From positions 744,001 through 808,000 of the forward strand of contig LUGG01000025.1 in NCBI GenBank assembly GCA_001683735.1: 64,000 nucleotides of DNA, read 5' to 3'. Positions 52,251 through 62,569 of this stretch are shown piece by piece; position 1 is the first letter of the stretch; each line of letters starts with the position of its first letter. Under the pieces are notes generated by a model that made no database searches, was not told the DNA's origin, and saw only the letters and a program-made list of their open reading frames with translations. The translations under genes were made by a program, and so were the position numbers. The DNA is from Grifola frondosa. Lineage: Eukaryota > Basidiomycota > Agaricomycetes > Polyporales > Grifolaceae.

Positions 52251-54210
52251 TCAGCATTGAGTATCCTGGTAAACCTGTGTGGCGAAGCACTGCAAAGCGC
52301 GGAATAACAAAAACATCAGCATAGGGTTCGCGAGCGATAACGATCACGACAAACATTGTAGTTATCGGCATTCTGCGCGGCTTGGGCCGGGTTCGACGAA
52401 GCCAAACTTTGGTCAAAAGCACAGCCGTAACCGACTGGATGCAATTCAGTGTTATGCAGGACGTCGAACGTTCGCAGAGGTCGGCGACAGTTTGCCGACC
52501 TCGATGGTCGCCGACCTCAAACGACCACGACCTTTCTCACGAGAGCGCGACCTTTCTACTTCCAGAATTGCCAGCATTTGGAACTGAAATTCGGCGGGGC
52601 ACGTGCTTGCCGGTGCCGATTCCGGAAAGCGACGGGGAAGTATGAACGTCTCATGTCTCTGATTGGATCCTCCAAGGTCGTGCGAGCGTGAGAAAAGTCG
52701 TGTCGGCTACAGACCAACGAACTGACGGCAAATTGTCGTAAAGGTCGTGGTCGCGACTTTTGCGAACATTCGAACGGCCGTAGAACACTGGATGCAATAG
52801 CCTCGTGAGCGGCACATGATTGTCGTAAAAATAAAATTCATACAGTCTACCGTCTGGGAGGTGGCATGCGTGAGCTCGTGCAAGGTGGTTCCACCACGAA
52901 TGTTACGCGCGGCGACGGTCGTACCATAGCAAAGGCTGGAGGAGGCCACCTCGCTATAGAAAATGGAGCAGAAGCTGTTTCACAATCGTTTGTCAGGACT
53001 CGAGAATACGTGAGAATTTGAAGACCGCGCACTAGATATCGGTGGTGGCGACCAAGGTGTAGGCGATGACACCGCTGTTGTGTGTAGCTATTTCAGCAGG
53101 AACCACAGAAATAAGCAAAGATTCGCGCACTTCGTACATGCGCCGTAGGGATCGTTACAATTGAGTGTGCGGCTGCTAGAGTTCTCGTTGGCGACGTTCT
53201 GACGCGAACAGCATGTAGATCAGCAGAGTGCTTGTTGTACAAATGGAGTGCACCATACATCGAAGACGTTGATTACCGTCGAAGTCTGAAGAGCAGATGC
53301 CAGTTAATGTTACATCCCACTCGTGATCGTTGGCACAGACCGATGTGGTGCCAAAGTATGATTGGAACAGCGAGTTCGCGCCATAAATAGAGATATACAA
53401 AGAGGCGAGCGATGCGAGAGATTTGCCTTCATAATAACTATGAAGTGCAATTTACAACGGCGTTATCGATTGAAAGAGAGCTGAACACAGAGAGGCACAC
53501 ATACCTGGATGAGATGAAACTCTTCTGGCTATAGTCCGAGCAGCTTACTGTGGCTCGCTTATCGCGCACCTTGAGGCTGCGCTTCGCGACGTCACCCTTG
53601 ATTTCAATCGTGAGTTTGGAAGCAAAGACTTTGTAAATGTTCGGCTTTGCATTGTCCTCGATGACTTGGAAGGTTGTGACGGGCTCGAACGTGTAGGTTC
53701 CAGTTCCAAGAGCCTCGAAGTTGTAAAGAGGTGCAACTATAACAACAGTATTATTTCATAATCTGGCCCAAACCATGGGCAGAAAGAGACTTACCCTCGT
53801 GCTCGACGACAACGGTCTCTCCGGCCGGGATGACGGTAAAGGCAGAGTCGTCAAGGGCGTCCATGTCTACTTGGATTCTGATGCCCGTGAAATCAGCGGT
53901 TACGCCATCCTTGCTCACAATGAAAGAGTGAGTAGGCAGATCGCTATCGAGGACTGTGCCGTATTTCAAGATCTTGAGGGGGTCGGAGCCAGTGTTGGTC
54001 ACTGCAGCGGTCACATTGATGTCTTGGATAGAGTTCACAATGGTCGGGGCTAAATATCAACATAAAGACGAGGCATTAGTCAAAAGACCATAACGATTGA
54101 TGAAGACACTGACCTGTCAGCGAGACCTCGAGTGCGGGTACACGCTTCGCCGGAGTGGCGAAGGACAGAGCCGCAGTAATACCGAGGGTGATCAATGTCA
54201 AGGAGAGCAT
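52251..54210 (-). CDS. Deuterolysin-type secreted zinc metalloprotease (peptidase M35), apparently intact
   Basis: Secreted neutral protease of the M35 (aspzincin) family. Start at 54210 with signal peptide MLSLTLITLGITAALSFATP. Prodomain exons 54049-53795 and about 53735-53508 give VTAAVTNTGSDPLKILKYGT, SAFTVIPAGETVVVEHE and end in DKR, the likely propeptide cleavage, before ATVSCSDYSQKSF. Following exons give GKSLASLASLYISIYGANSL, FQSYFGTTSTSTVINVF, NENSSSRTLNCNDPYGA, GVIAYTLVATTDIYFCSIF and NIRGGTTLHELTHATSQTVD, with zinc ligands in HELTH (52866-52880) and the aspartate of TVDFGYG. The last exons (FGYGCAFDQSLASSN, NADNYN, CFATQVYQDTQC-stop at 52251) lie beyond an intron enlarged by a MITE. 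About nine short introns, all with usable borders; no lesion found. Single copy in the window. Confidence 0.85.
52432..52795. mobile_element. hAT-like MITE in an intron of the M35 gene
   Basis: Imperfect terminal inverted repeats start CAGTGTT (gene orientation CAGTGTTCTACGGCCGTTCG against CAGTGTTATGCAGGACGTCG). They are followed by GTTCGCAAAAGTCG-like words, with several more inverted GGTCG(T/C)GGTCG words inside. The 8-bp ATTGCATC flanks both sides, with one extra base at one end, which fits a hAT-type target duplication. It lies just before the splice acceptor GCATCCAG, which the duplication has copied. No coding capacity. Confidence 0.65.
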
Positions 54211-54264
54211 CGTAGCCGTTCACAAGATGGTCGAACTGTTGGAATTGTTGAATCTAAGTCGTGG

Positions 54265-54273
54265 CCTTTTATA
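54265..54273 (-). promoter_or_regulatory. TATA box of the M35 gene
   Basis: TATAAAAGG on the minus strand, about 55 bp before the start codon at 54210. The stretch 54274-54690 farther upstream has no gene that I can recognise. Confidence 0.6.
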
Positions 54274-54689
54274 CGTTTTGAGCATCCTGCCACGTAAAAC
54301 AGCTCAATGAAAGCATGTAAAATAGTCATTGAATATGGTATCTGTATTCATCAGGCCCCTGTTGTGGAGATACTTAAGTTGACAGAAAGTGCAAGAAGAC
54401 TGATAAATGAGGATAATGCGGAACGTAATAAGGCACTATGATGTCCACTGAGACATACAAGAAGTCATGTGCAAGAGGAGAAGAGCTCACCGAGGTCAAA
54501 CTAGGCCAATATCCCTTTTGCGTTGAACAGCCAAGGCCGTGTTCGGCTCTCCAGCGCAGCTGTCCTGCCAAAATTGACAGGGCGGGCACTCTGGAGAGTC
54601 GGTCTTGCTCCTTCGGTGAAGATGTTTGTTGAATGGTGCGTGGTCTGTACGTAGGTGTATGATCAGTAGGGGTGGCATCACCATGTTCT

Positions 54690-55340
54690 GCACTCCATAT
54701 TGCCTCGCCTTTGGGCTGCAGACGACGAGATCCGCATGGACGCCACGGACGCCACCCTCATGAGTCGCGTCAGAGGTCCGCGATGCCATGAGGGACTGCA
54801 TCTTAAACTGGATATACTTTGTCCACAGAGTCGACGTTAATGGCTTAGTCTGGCATTGACGATGCCCATGACGAGGTGGTCCCGTTTCAAGGTTGAGTAT
54901 GACTGAAAAAAAAACCCCCATTTTTGAAGATCCTGACGAGGACAATATGTAAATGAGGGGAAGATGTGCCGAGGTCTCCACCACAGCCATACATCCTCAA
55001 AGTGGAAGGAAGAGCCCGACACGCTCCTATACTCCACCGATGTGACCATGTCCCTCCCAACACGTGCATGCTTCCCTACCTCCTGCGCTCGCGTATCGCC
55101 ACAGGTTATATACTGAGTGTCCGCATTTCCATTTTACATCGATGGGTGTATGCTGTGGTTAGTTGCTTACCAGTTCGACGTCAGCGATGCCCATGCATAC
55201 ATCTGCCCGACGTCACCGAGCTGGAGTTCCGGAGCCGCCTCCAACTCTGCTATCGTACGCCAGTACGCCTCTGTTTGATCAGCTGAAGAGATATACAATC
55301 AAATCCGGTGGGTAATGTCACCTCTATAAGAGTGTCTCCG
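54690..55340 (+). repeat. Truncated X and Y segments
   Basis: 54700-54800 resembles the start of segment X (43325-43400). It is followed directly by the start of segment Y (54805-55280 against 41860-42330, including the poly-A run and ATATGTAAATGAGGGGAAGA). The rest of both is missing. The open frame 54966-55286 shares VTELEFRS-type residues with the other Y copies but is a fragment. Confidence 0.5.
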
Positions 55341-56060
55341 ATCGCCGTCCTCCAGAAATTATCCTTAAGCTTTCTTTGTGAGCGATATAAAATGCACCTG
55401 CGGCGCGATTTTGAGCGCAACACAGCTGTTCCCCGCCTTGATCGCAGCTCTTCGACATCTAACTGCTGTATTTCGTGAGGAGGATAAACGCAAGATTCGT
55501 GGAGTCGGGACGATGAATCTCTGAAGAATCAAGAAATATATTTCAGGGTTAATTATCTTTCACGACCTGTCGGCCTTGGAACCGTAGTGAATCCCAATGT
55601 CCGACCTCAAATGCCAGGTACGTCCAATCCAAGGTTCCAGGATTCATTGGTGATATTTATATAGGCAGGCTCGGAATGCGAAGGAGAGCGTGTCAACTCA
55701 GTATTTCCACACCCAGATCAAGGAATGGAAATGACATCCTCGGGCCGATCTGAAAGCGATGGGTATCATGTTCTCTCCCCAGGCCTGCCGTCCCTTCGCA
55801 GCTTCAACAACGGACAGAAATACGTGAAGACGTCTTCATCAGGCGCAGGGCTTGCTGGTTCAAGTAAGCGTCGTCCTTAGGCGTTCTTCTACGCGCGCAC
55901 TAATATTCGCTCCTACCTGCTACAAAACCTGATTCTTCATGATAGATTGTCGTGAAAGGACAGAACATACCGATATTTAATGCAGAATGCCATTCTCATA
56001 TGAATTTGGGTCCCTCAGATAACTTTGCTGCAGAACAGAGATTGGTTGGAGACCGATTGA
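55341..56060. other. Unassigned stretch
   Basis: A short protein-like frame at 55380-55525 (ATQLFPALIAALRHLTAVFR, EEDKRKIRG) is followed by nothing I recognise. A TATATAG at about 55660 has no clear gene behind it. Confidence 0.3.
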
Positions 56061-56490
56061 CTATTGACAATGATATATATATGCGTGCGATCATGTAGAA
56101 CAGAGAAATGCATGAACTCCAACACAGTGAGAGCTGAAAAGGTATACTATGTGTCCGTGATTCTGCTCCACCTTCTGCCTAACGCGGCCAATATTCAGTC
56201 GGATTATATCATATGTTCGCCCTAGTGCATTGCATGAATATATTCAGCACCACCTTCTTTTGCAAATACAGGAAATAAATAAGAGAGTCACGCGCGGTGG
56301 CGCTTTAGCGCGACACCCATGGCGGATCTCTACGAATCACAAGACCAAGATGTTGCAAGAAAACGACGAGAAGCCATGCGAGACAGCAGACAGACTCCAG
56401 TACCTGCATGCGTTACACGTTTGTATTCTGCAGTTAACATTAGAATATACGAGACAGTAACGAAAGAACACGCACCGAAAAATCATTGCA
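56061..56490 (-). repeat. Inverted copy of the 46-kb cassette spacer
   Basis: Aligned in reverse with 45830-46215. It marks this cassette and the one at 43.3-46.2 kb as the closest pair of copies in the window. Confidence 0.55.
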
Positions 56491-56501
56491 GTGCTGGCAG
56501 C

Positions 56502-58186
56502 TTACTCCCTGACTCTAGATGGACCGGCTTCCGGTTCAGATGGCCCGTTAACGTTAATCTGACCTGATACCATTTCCTCGTCGTTGCCCGCCACGTTCTC
56601 GTCCTCATTCTCTATATCATCTCCCTGCTCTGCCAAGGAACTGACATCGATCGCAGAGAACGAGATTTCGTGGTCGAGAGGGGCACCGAGGGGTTCGATG
56701 AAAGTCGCAAACTGGATGGAGCGCACAAAAGAGGGACGACTTGGATCTTCGGCGCCGCATTGAGCTGCATCGACCTCGCGGAGATTGAGTATGAATCGTG
56801 AGATGATAATTGCTTGTATTCTGCGCCACAACGAATATCAATAGAGATCAAAACAAAGATGGATTAATTGCAGTTACTGACGGATTGGTGAAAACGTTGA
56901 TCAACGAGATGTATTCCTGATGATTAGTACATGATCCCCGTGAGTTAGGGTCGGTAGGGCCTAGAGACAAGTTTCCCTACAATGGCGAGTTCCGGATATG
57001 CGAACTCCAGAATATATACAATGTTCATCATCAGAATGACCCTATCAAATGCACCATCGTTAAATAAGACTAGATCTGTGTTAACCGCAGATATCCTACA
57101 AGAAGTAGACCATACCTGATGGAGCATCATCAGTTTATGCATATGTGCAGGGAGGGCTGTCAAACTGACCATCCCTCAGAATCACTGTGTGCAATGGCGT
57201 TCGGATATTAGCCTCCGTGGCAGCTCGTCGTTGCCAGTACATTGTGTGTATGGTTACTGCAACAACAAGTATTTCCGCAGTAATTGTTGCCACATGCGGT
57301 GCATACCCCGCTGGAATTATTGTGTGAGCAGAGCACTCGAGTGACATGAGGCCGACAGCACAACATACATCTATATGACACACGGATTGAGTCAACGAGC
57401 TGCACTGACATCGATGAAGTTCACTGACGTATTGAATAGCTCCGGTGAGATCAAATAGGCTGCTACACAATTGATGGGAGGTGGAGCGACAACCACTACT
57501 TGCCGCACATCCTCGAACTGGAAGTAGGTGTCGCACTTCAATTAAATGCAAAACTCAATACCGAGGACAGAGCTCACCACGGCAATGGCGAAAGGGACCA
57601 GTGAGAAGATGAATGTCGGTGCAGCTATTTGCCATTGACGACCAGACAAGGCATATGCTCGGAGAGTTGAGAATGCTTCATGGAATATCCATCGCTGGTC
57701 AGAAGTCAGAATATCGGACCGCTACTCACCTAGCACATCAAAAAGGAAGAGCAGCTTCAAAGCTGTCACCATCCATCCCACTGCAGAACAGCTCTGGGAA
57801 TTATTAGTGGGCAAAGATTGTCTGCAGTATTATGACGAGAACTGTACCCTTGTTGACAGTGGATATATTGTTGGAAGGCTAAAAATGTTGTACAGAAGCA
57901 AAGGATATCTCGCGAGCAAGAAAAGTAAGGTGGCCGCCGAAAATCGACGCTTCCATACGAGTCGGTATTCACGATCAAATGTGATGAAGTACTCATACAC
58001 TAGAAGAACTGCGACAAATGTGAATGAACAATTGACTGGAGATCGTACGTGAATCACTGACCGGTTGCCGATACAAAACAACTGTTTGCGATGGAGCTAT
58101 ATTATAGGATATATTAGATGAGGAAATATTGCGATAAGAGCCCCTCACATTTCTTGGAGTACTGCGGCACTGACAGCTGAGGACAT
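56502..58186 (-). pseudogene. DUF6533-family membrane protein, copy 4 (inverted)
   Basis: Start MSSAVSAAVLQEM at 58186 with a GTGAGG donor. Next comes 58081-57830 with IGNRSVIHVRSPVNCSFTFV, AVLLVYEYFITFDREYRLVW, KRRFSAATLLFLLARYPLLL, then a helix-rich block near 57690-57580 and 57540-57130 with MHLIEVRHLLPVRGCAA and VATITAEILVVAVTIHTMYW in partly separate frames. The C-terminal exon 56831-56502 is open (IISRFILNLREVDAAQCGAE, IQFATFIEPLGAPLDHEISF, AIDVSSLAEQGDD, EPEAGPSRVRE-stop). The first and last exons look good and the centre is doubtful, so this is the copy most likely to be recently functional. Confidence 0.7.
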
Positions 58187-58199
58187 GATATGCTCCGAA

Positions 58200-59060
58200 A
58201 GGTGTGGGACTCAATCATTTGGCAGAGACGGAGAGACCGTGCTCTTATATCTACACGGTTCTTCGAGGCGCCGGGATGCAACACGCATCGGACGCGCTGT
58301 TCGGAAAATTAGTAAGATTGGAGAATAGGTAAAACGCTGCCTGCGATCCACATCCGCTCATACACCAGCACGGATCTGTTCGAAACGACGGCGGTAAATA
58401 AACAACCACTAATTGAACGGGTATGTCGGGAGAAGTCGAAGCACAGGCCGTGTATCAGCCAATGTAGGTTTATAGCGTGCCAGATACAGAGACCAGTAGA
58501 AAGGGCGAGTCCAAATTGTACGTTGGCCGCCACCGAATAATCAAAGATCACCACATGTGCGGCGGCCACGGTGGATGGCGGGATGCCCCGCCGCATCGCA
58601 ATGATATGCATGGCAAGCGAATTACCGCGAATTTTTATGTGCACGCGCGGCGCAGCGGACGTTGGTGCAGCACCAGCACAGCAAACAAAGTAGGGCCATC
58701 CACGATCCGCCAGATATCCGGGAACAACTCGATAGCGCAGTCCGAGAGACAGAGCTCGTCACAGAGAGGTGCAGAACGTCTGCCGAACAACGCGCCGTGT
58801 AATCCGGGAACGATGAGCGCAGGGAGCCGCGGCGCGAACACGACTCTCCTGTGGCTGAAGACGTCAACGACCCGGAGCAGGAGCAGGCGAACACCGGGGG
58901 AACTCCGCGGAACCGATGTGAGGCACCCTCTGATGGCATCGCAGACCTATGACGTGACGCGTGGGCCGGCGTGGCGGACATGCGGATCGTCTTCTTCAGC
59001 CCCAAGGCGAGGCATGTGGCCCATGACAGCTGCATGTACAGCTGTCCCCCAACGCGTGTG
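58200..59060 (-). repeat. Segment X, copy 4 (inverted)
   Basis: Aligned in reverse with 43300-44100. The TATA-like ATATAAGAGCACGG is kept at about 58236-58250. An open frame of 208 codons on the plus strand (58477-59103) is not conserved in the other copies. Confidence 0.6.
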
Positions 59061-59269
59061 CCAATTTTTGTTGCTTAACGACATTCGCATATTTAATATA
59101 TGATGGTCCATGGGTATGATCAACAGGGATGGATCCGGCTCGGACGTGCGGTTCCACCGCTTGTTCCCTCTTAGCGCCCTCGTGAACCGGAGCCAGTCGC
59201 CAATAGTCTACATACGATGTACAAACCTAGGGAATATCCCACCAACCGCAAACCCCGTCTGCAGAGCGA

Positions 59270-60570
59270 TTTCTCTCGCACAGAGCGTAAAACAATGTTT
59301 TTGAACTGAAAGTTGTTCAGAATTGAAGATGAGCGCACCTCGTCCCGCTGACCTAAAGAGGAAATTTTGGCATGTGGAAGGCATTTCCTCATCGAAGTCA
59401 GGGACTTGGAGTTGACGGAGCCGCCCAAAAGACGTGATAAGTTGGCCAAGTTCGCGCGCTTACCCAGACTTCGCGCTCACAATAGCATATGTACGTCTGG
59501 GGCGCGATATTGCATTCAGAAAAAACATTTGCAGAAAAGACTCGCCGATCACAATGGCATCTTCTGACAACCGAACGAAAAACGTCTGAGTATGGCACGG
59601 TGATTCGTCGCGAAGCCTGGAGTGCACAGACGCCATCATCCACTATGTCAACCACGGTGCTGTCTTCCAAACAGCCTGGAGGACCTGCGCCATGTCAATC
59701 CGTGCGCATCAATCGTAACGTTCTCTGGTATTCTCCACGCTGAATCGCTCACGAGCCTCGAGAATGCCTCACAATGTGGCCAGTAAACGTTGTCCCACTT
59801 CCTCCGTAATCAAGGACGCGTTGCGGTCCAGGATCAAGAACAGAGCCATGAGGATACTCTTCGAAGGCACCAAGTATCTCTGATTCTCTGATTATGGCAA
59901 TTAGACGGATGGCGTCGCCTGATGAAGGATTTGCGAAGAGTGCTTGGATGGCACGGCCGCGGCGGTGGGAGATGGAAAGGATGCCAATCCACGCCTCCTG
60001 ATTAAGTGTGAAGGACGGATAAATGCTGTTGCGCGAGTCAATTCCCTACAGCTAATTAAACGGACTCGGACTGGCCTACGATAGAAGGATTGTAGGAGGC
60101 TCCGCAGTTCCAGCTCGGTGACGTCGGGCAGATGTATGGATGGGCATCGTTGACGTCTGGTAGGCATCTGACCCCATCAAAGATCTGTTGCTGTAACAGG
60201 GGAATGCGGACGCTGCAGGGTATATATGCCGTGGTGATAGGCGACCGCTGGAGGTAGGGAAGCACGCATGCGTTGGGAGGGACATGGTCACATGGGCATG
60301 GTGGGGTATAGGTGCACGGAGGAGCGCGTCTGTCTCTTCCTTCCACCTTAAGGAGGATTTATCGCTCGGCACACCTTCTCCTCATCTACATATTGCGTCA
60401 TCACTATCTGCAAAATGTTCTTTTTTTTTTGACGAAACATAACTTCAATCATACTCAACTTTGAAACGGGACCACCCCATCATGTGCATCGTCACCGCAA
60501 TATTGAGTAATTAACGCCGACTCTCCGGACATAGTACGTCCAGTTTACACCGACGGCGATGGGGCGAAAA
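59270..60570 (-). pseudogene. Segment Y, copy 2 (inverted, fullest)
   Basis: Gives the clearest blocks of the Y protein: LPDVTELELRSLLQSFYRRP, ELTRATAFIRP, RGRAIQALFANPSSGDA, ESEILGAFEEYPHGSVLD, DRNASLITEEVGQ, and from 59470 to 59230 one open frame ARELGQLITSFGRLRQLQVP, DFDEEMPSTCQNFLF, SEQLSVQKHCFTLC. I recognise no family. Frame changes occur at least at about 60010 and 59840. The 59061-59270 part shows only weak continuation. Confidence 0.45.
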
Positions 60571-60599
60571 TAGCCTGCTCTATCGTAATCTTGGGGAAA

Positions 60600-62470
60600 T
60601 CGTCATCCATCTTGAGCGCACCGGATACTGACGGGACGTAACAGTAGATGGTAAACGGCTTGTTCGGTAATCAGCAGACTCTTTTTTGTTGTTCCCGCGC
60701 GCTGGAGTATGTGGGTCAGATCGAAAGGTCGTAGGCGACTGAGAGCGACCTGATAGACGTAAAGTCTGAGATAATTGGCAGGGATGATGCGATGCGATTC
60801 GACTCCAGAGCCAACGATATCAGGCGATATGACACTCGCGACGAGCAAGAAGCCAAATGCCTGTGGAGACTTGTAGAAGCAGTTACGGGTGGAGCATTGG
60901 AGGTAGGATGATGAGGGTCGGGGACGGCGGTGGCAGGACCATCACAACGATGGCGACGGCGTTCCGGATGATCCGTCGGTTCCAACAGGAAACAAGGCGA
61001 GGGAGCCTGAGGAGCGAAGGTAGAAGCATCAGGATTCCGAGCACACGCCATTTCACCACGCTTTCATAGCGATACTGCCTCAGGCGGGCAGTGTCACGAG
61101 AGTGCGATGCACAGATGAGTCCATAGGGTTCAGCCACTGCTTGATGCCATTTCACGCGGAGGCGACGCTGTAAATGAAACTGGCGAACCGTAGAATGGTG
61201 ATGCCTACAGCATAAGTAAAAGCCCGAAGGGCGACTGAAGATTTGGTGAACCAGGATGCGTGGAGGTAATGAACATGAGATTGACGATGAAGCTAATGAG
61301 CTGAACCGATATCTGCATGAGGAGAGCGATGGTCAGGTCGGTCGGATCGGGCTACAGCAACCTATAGGCATCAACACTGAATGCGGTGAGGACAGTGGAG
61401 AACAGGCCGGCCTGTGGAAAACCAAACGATGCGCAAGATGTCGGTTTAGGCCAGTCGTGGACTCACGAATGTGAGAAGTATGTCGATGTCTTCCAACTCG
61501 AGACAAGGTGCTCGAGCCGAGAAGGAAAGGTAGACGTCATTGCACATGTCCGCGCTGGACCGCAGTCAAGGCGAGTCTATACAGTAGTACCCGCATGCCG
61601 CTTCGTGACTGGATACGGGGGGCAGGACGATATCAATGAAATCCGATGTAACAATACAGTCACAATATATGAGCGCAGTAGAATGCGAGCGTTGGGGGGC
61701 GGGAGAGTGGTGTATAGATGCAGGTGCGGTATGATTGCGGATTACGACTGCACGCGGGGTAGGTCAACGCGGTGAGTGTTCTCGTGCAAGCGGTACATCG
61801 ACGACAAGTGCGAGTGATGACGACGAAAGCGAGGGAATACGCATAATGAAGGGAATTGGCAGAAGGGTGTAGCGATTGTGGCTATGAATCGTCCTCTGAG
61901 TCATCACTGCCCTGGAGCATATCGTCGTCGTTCGTGCCTCGCCGCCCGTCCACTCGCGCTCCTAGCCCGGCGTGATTCGGATACCAGAGCTCTGCCTGTC
62001 GTTCAACTTGGTAGTTCGTACCTTTTTTCCCCCTTGACGCCCCCATCAACAGAAGCCTGTCCCATTTCCTCCGCGGTCAAGCAGATGTTACGCTACATGA
62101 TCGAGTGCAGAGCCGTGAGGATGCTCTTGGCGGGAATCTTGTATTTTTCACTATCACTACGAGACAGATGGCCTCGCCTGGTGAAGGATTTGGGAAGGGC
62201 GTTTGGAGAGCACGGTCGTACGGTGAGACGGTGGGTGATGGACAGGACGCCGATCCATGCGTTCTGATAGAGCGTGAGGGACGGATAAAGCTGGATGTAG
62301 GCAATTGCGCGTGTCAGTTCCATGCAGGTGATAAACAGATGGCCTGCACTCTAGCTGCAACTTGGTGACGTCGGGCAGATGTATGCATGCCGACTGCAAA
62401 GAAACGGACGAGGCGATGAAGAGGATCCAAGCGGTGCGCGTCTGTTCAAGCGCCCATCTCAACGTTCGCG
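60600..62470 (-). pseudogene. DUF6535-family membrane protein, copy 3 (inverted)
   Basis: Leader at 62390-62090: HLPDVTKLQLECR, MELTRAIAYIQLYPSLTLYQ, NAWIGVLSITHR. The segment 61950-61900 matches the start of copy 1 (GCGCGAGTGGACGGGCGGCG in DNA). The core at 61155-60890 has DTARLRQYRYESVVKWRVLG, ILMLLPSLLRLPRLVSC and RNAVAIVVMVL. The residues LLWNxHH are damaged. Downstream, Y copy 2 follows in the same direction. Not translatable as a whole. Confidence 0.6.
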
Positions 62471-62507
62471 GAATAGAAAAGTCTCGTCGATCGAATGTCG
62501 ATCAGCT

Positions 62508-62525
62508 CATCACGTTACCGTGACG
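62508..62525. promoter_or_regulatory. 18-bp palindrome, copy 5 (inverted cassette)
   Basis: Plus strand CATCACGTTACCGTGACG, the reverse complement of the motif seen elsewhere, with ATCGAATGTCGATCAG beside it. It lies between the leftward DUF6535 copy 3 and the rightward TBC copy 4, as expected from inversion. Confidence 0.55.
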
Positions 62526-62569
62526 CGTCCGTTTTCGTATTTTGTGCCATGTGTCCGAATGCGACTGCT

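Noticed and set aside
52710..52949. Reading the M35 gene as truncated, with frame continuing CMNFIFTTIM after TVD
   Set aside because: A GTATGA donor after TVD and an acceptor at about 52432 restore FGYGCAFDQ and the natural C-terminus, so the extra frame is intron and MITE.
58477..59103. A 208-codon plus-strand ORF
   Set aside because: It lies antisense in segment X. The same frame is broken in the three other copies and no domain is seen.
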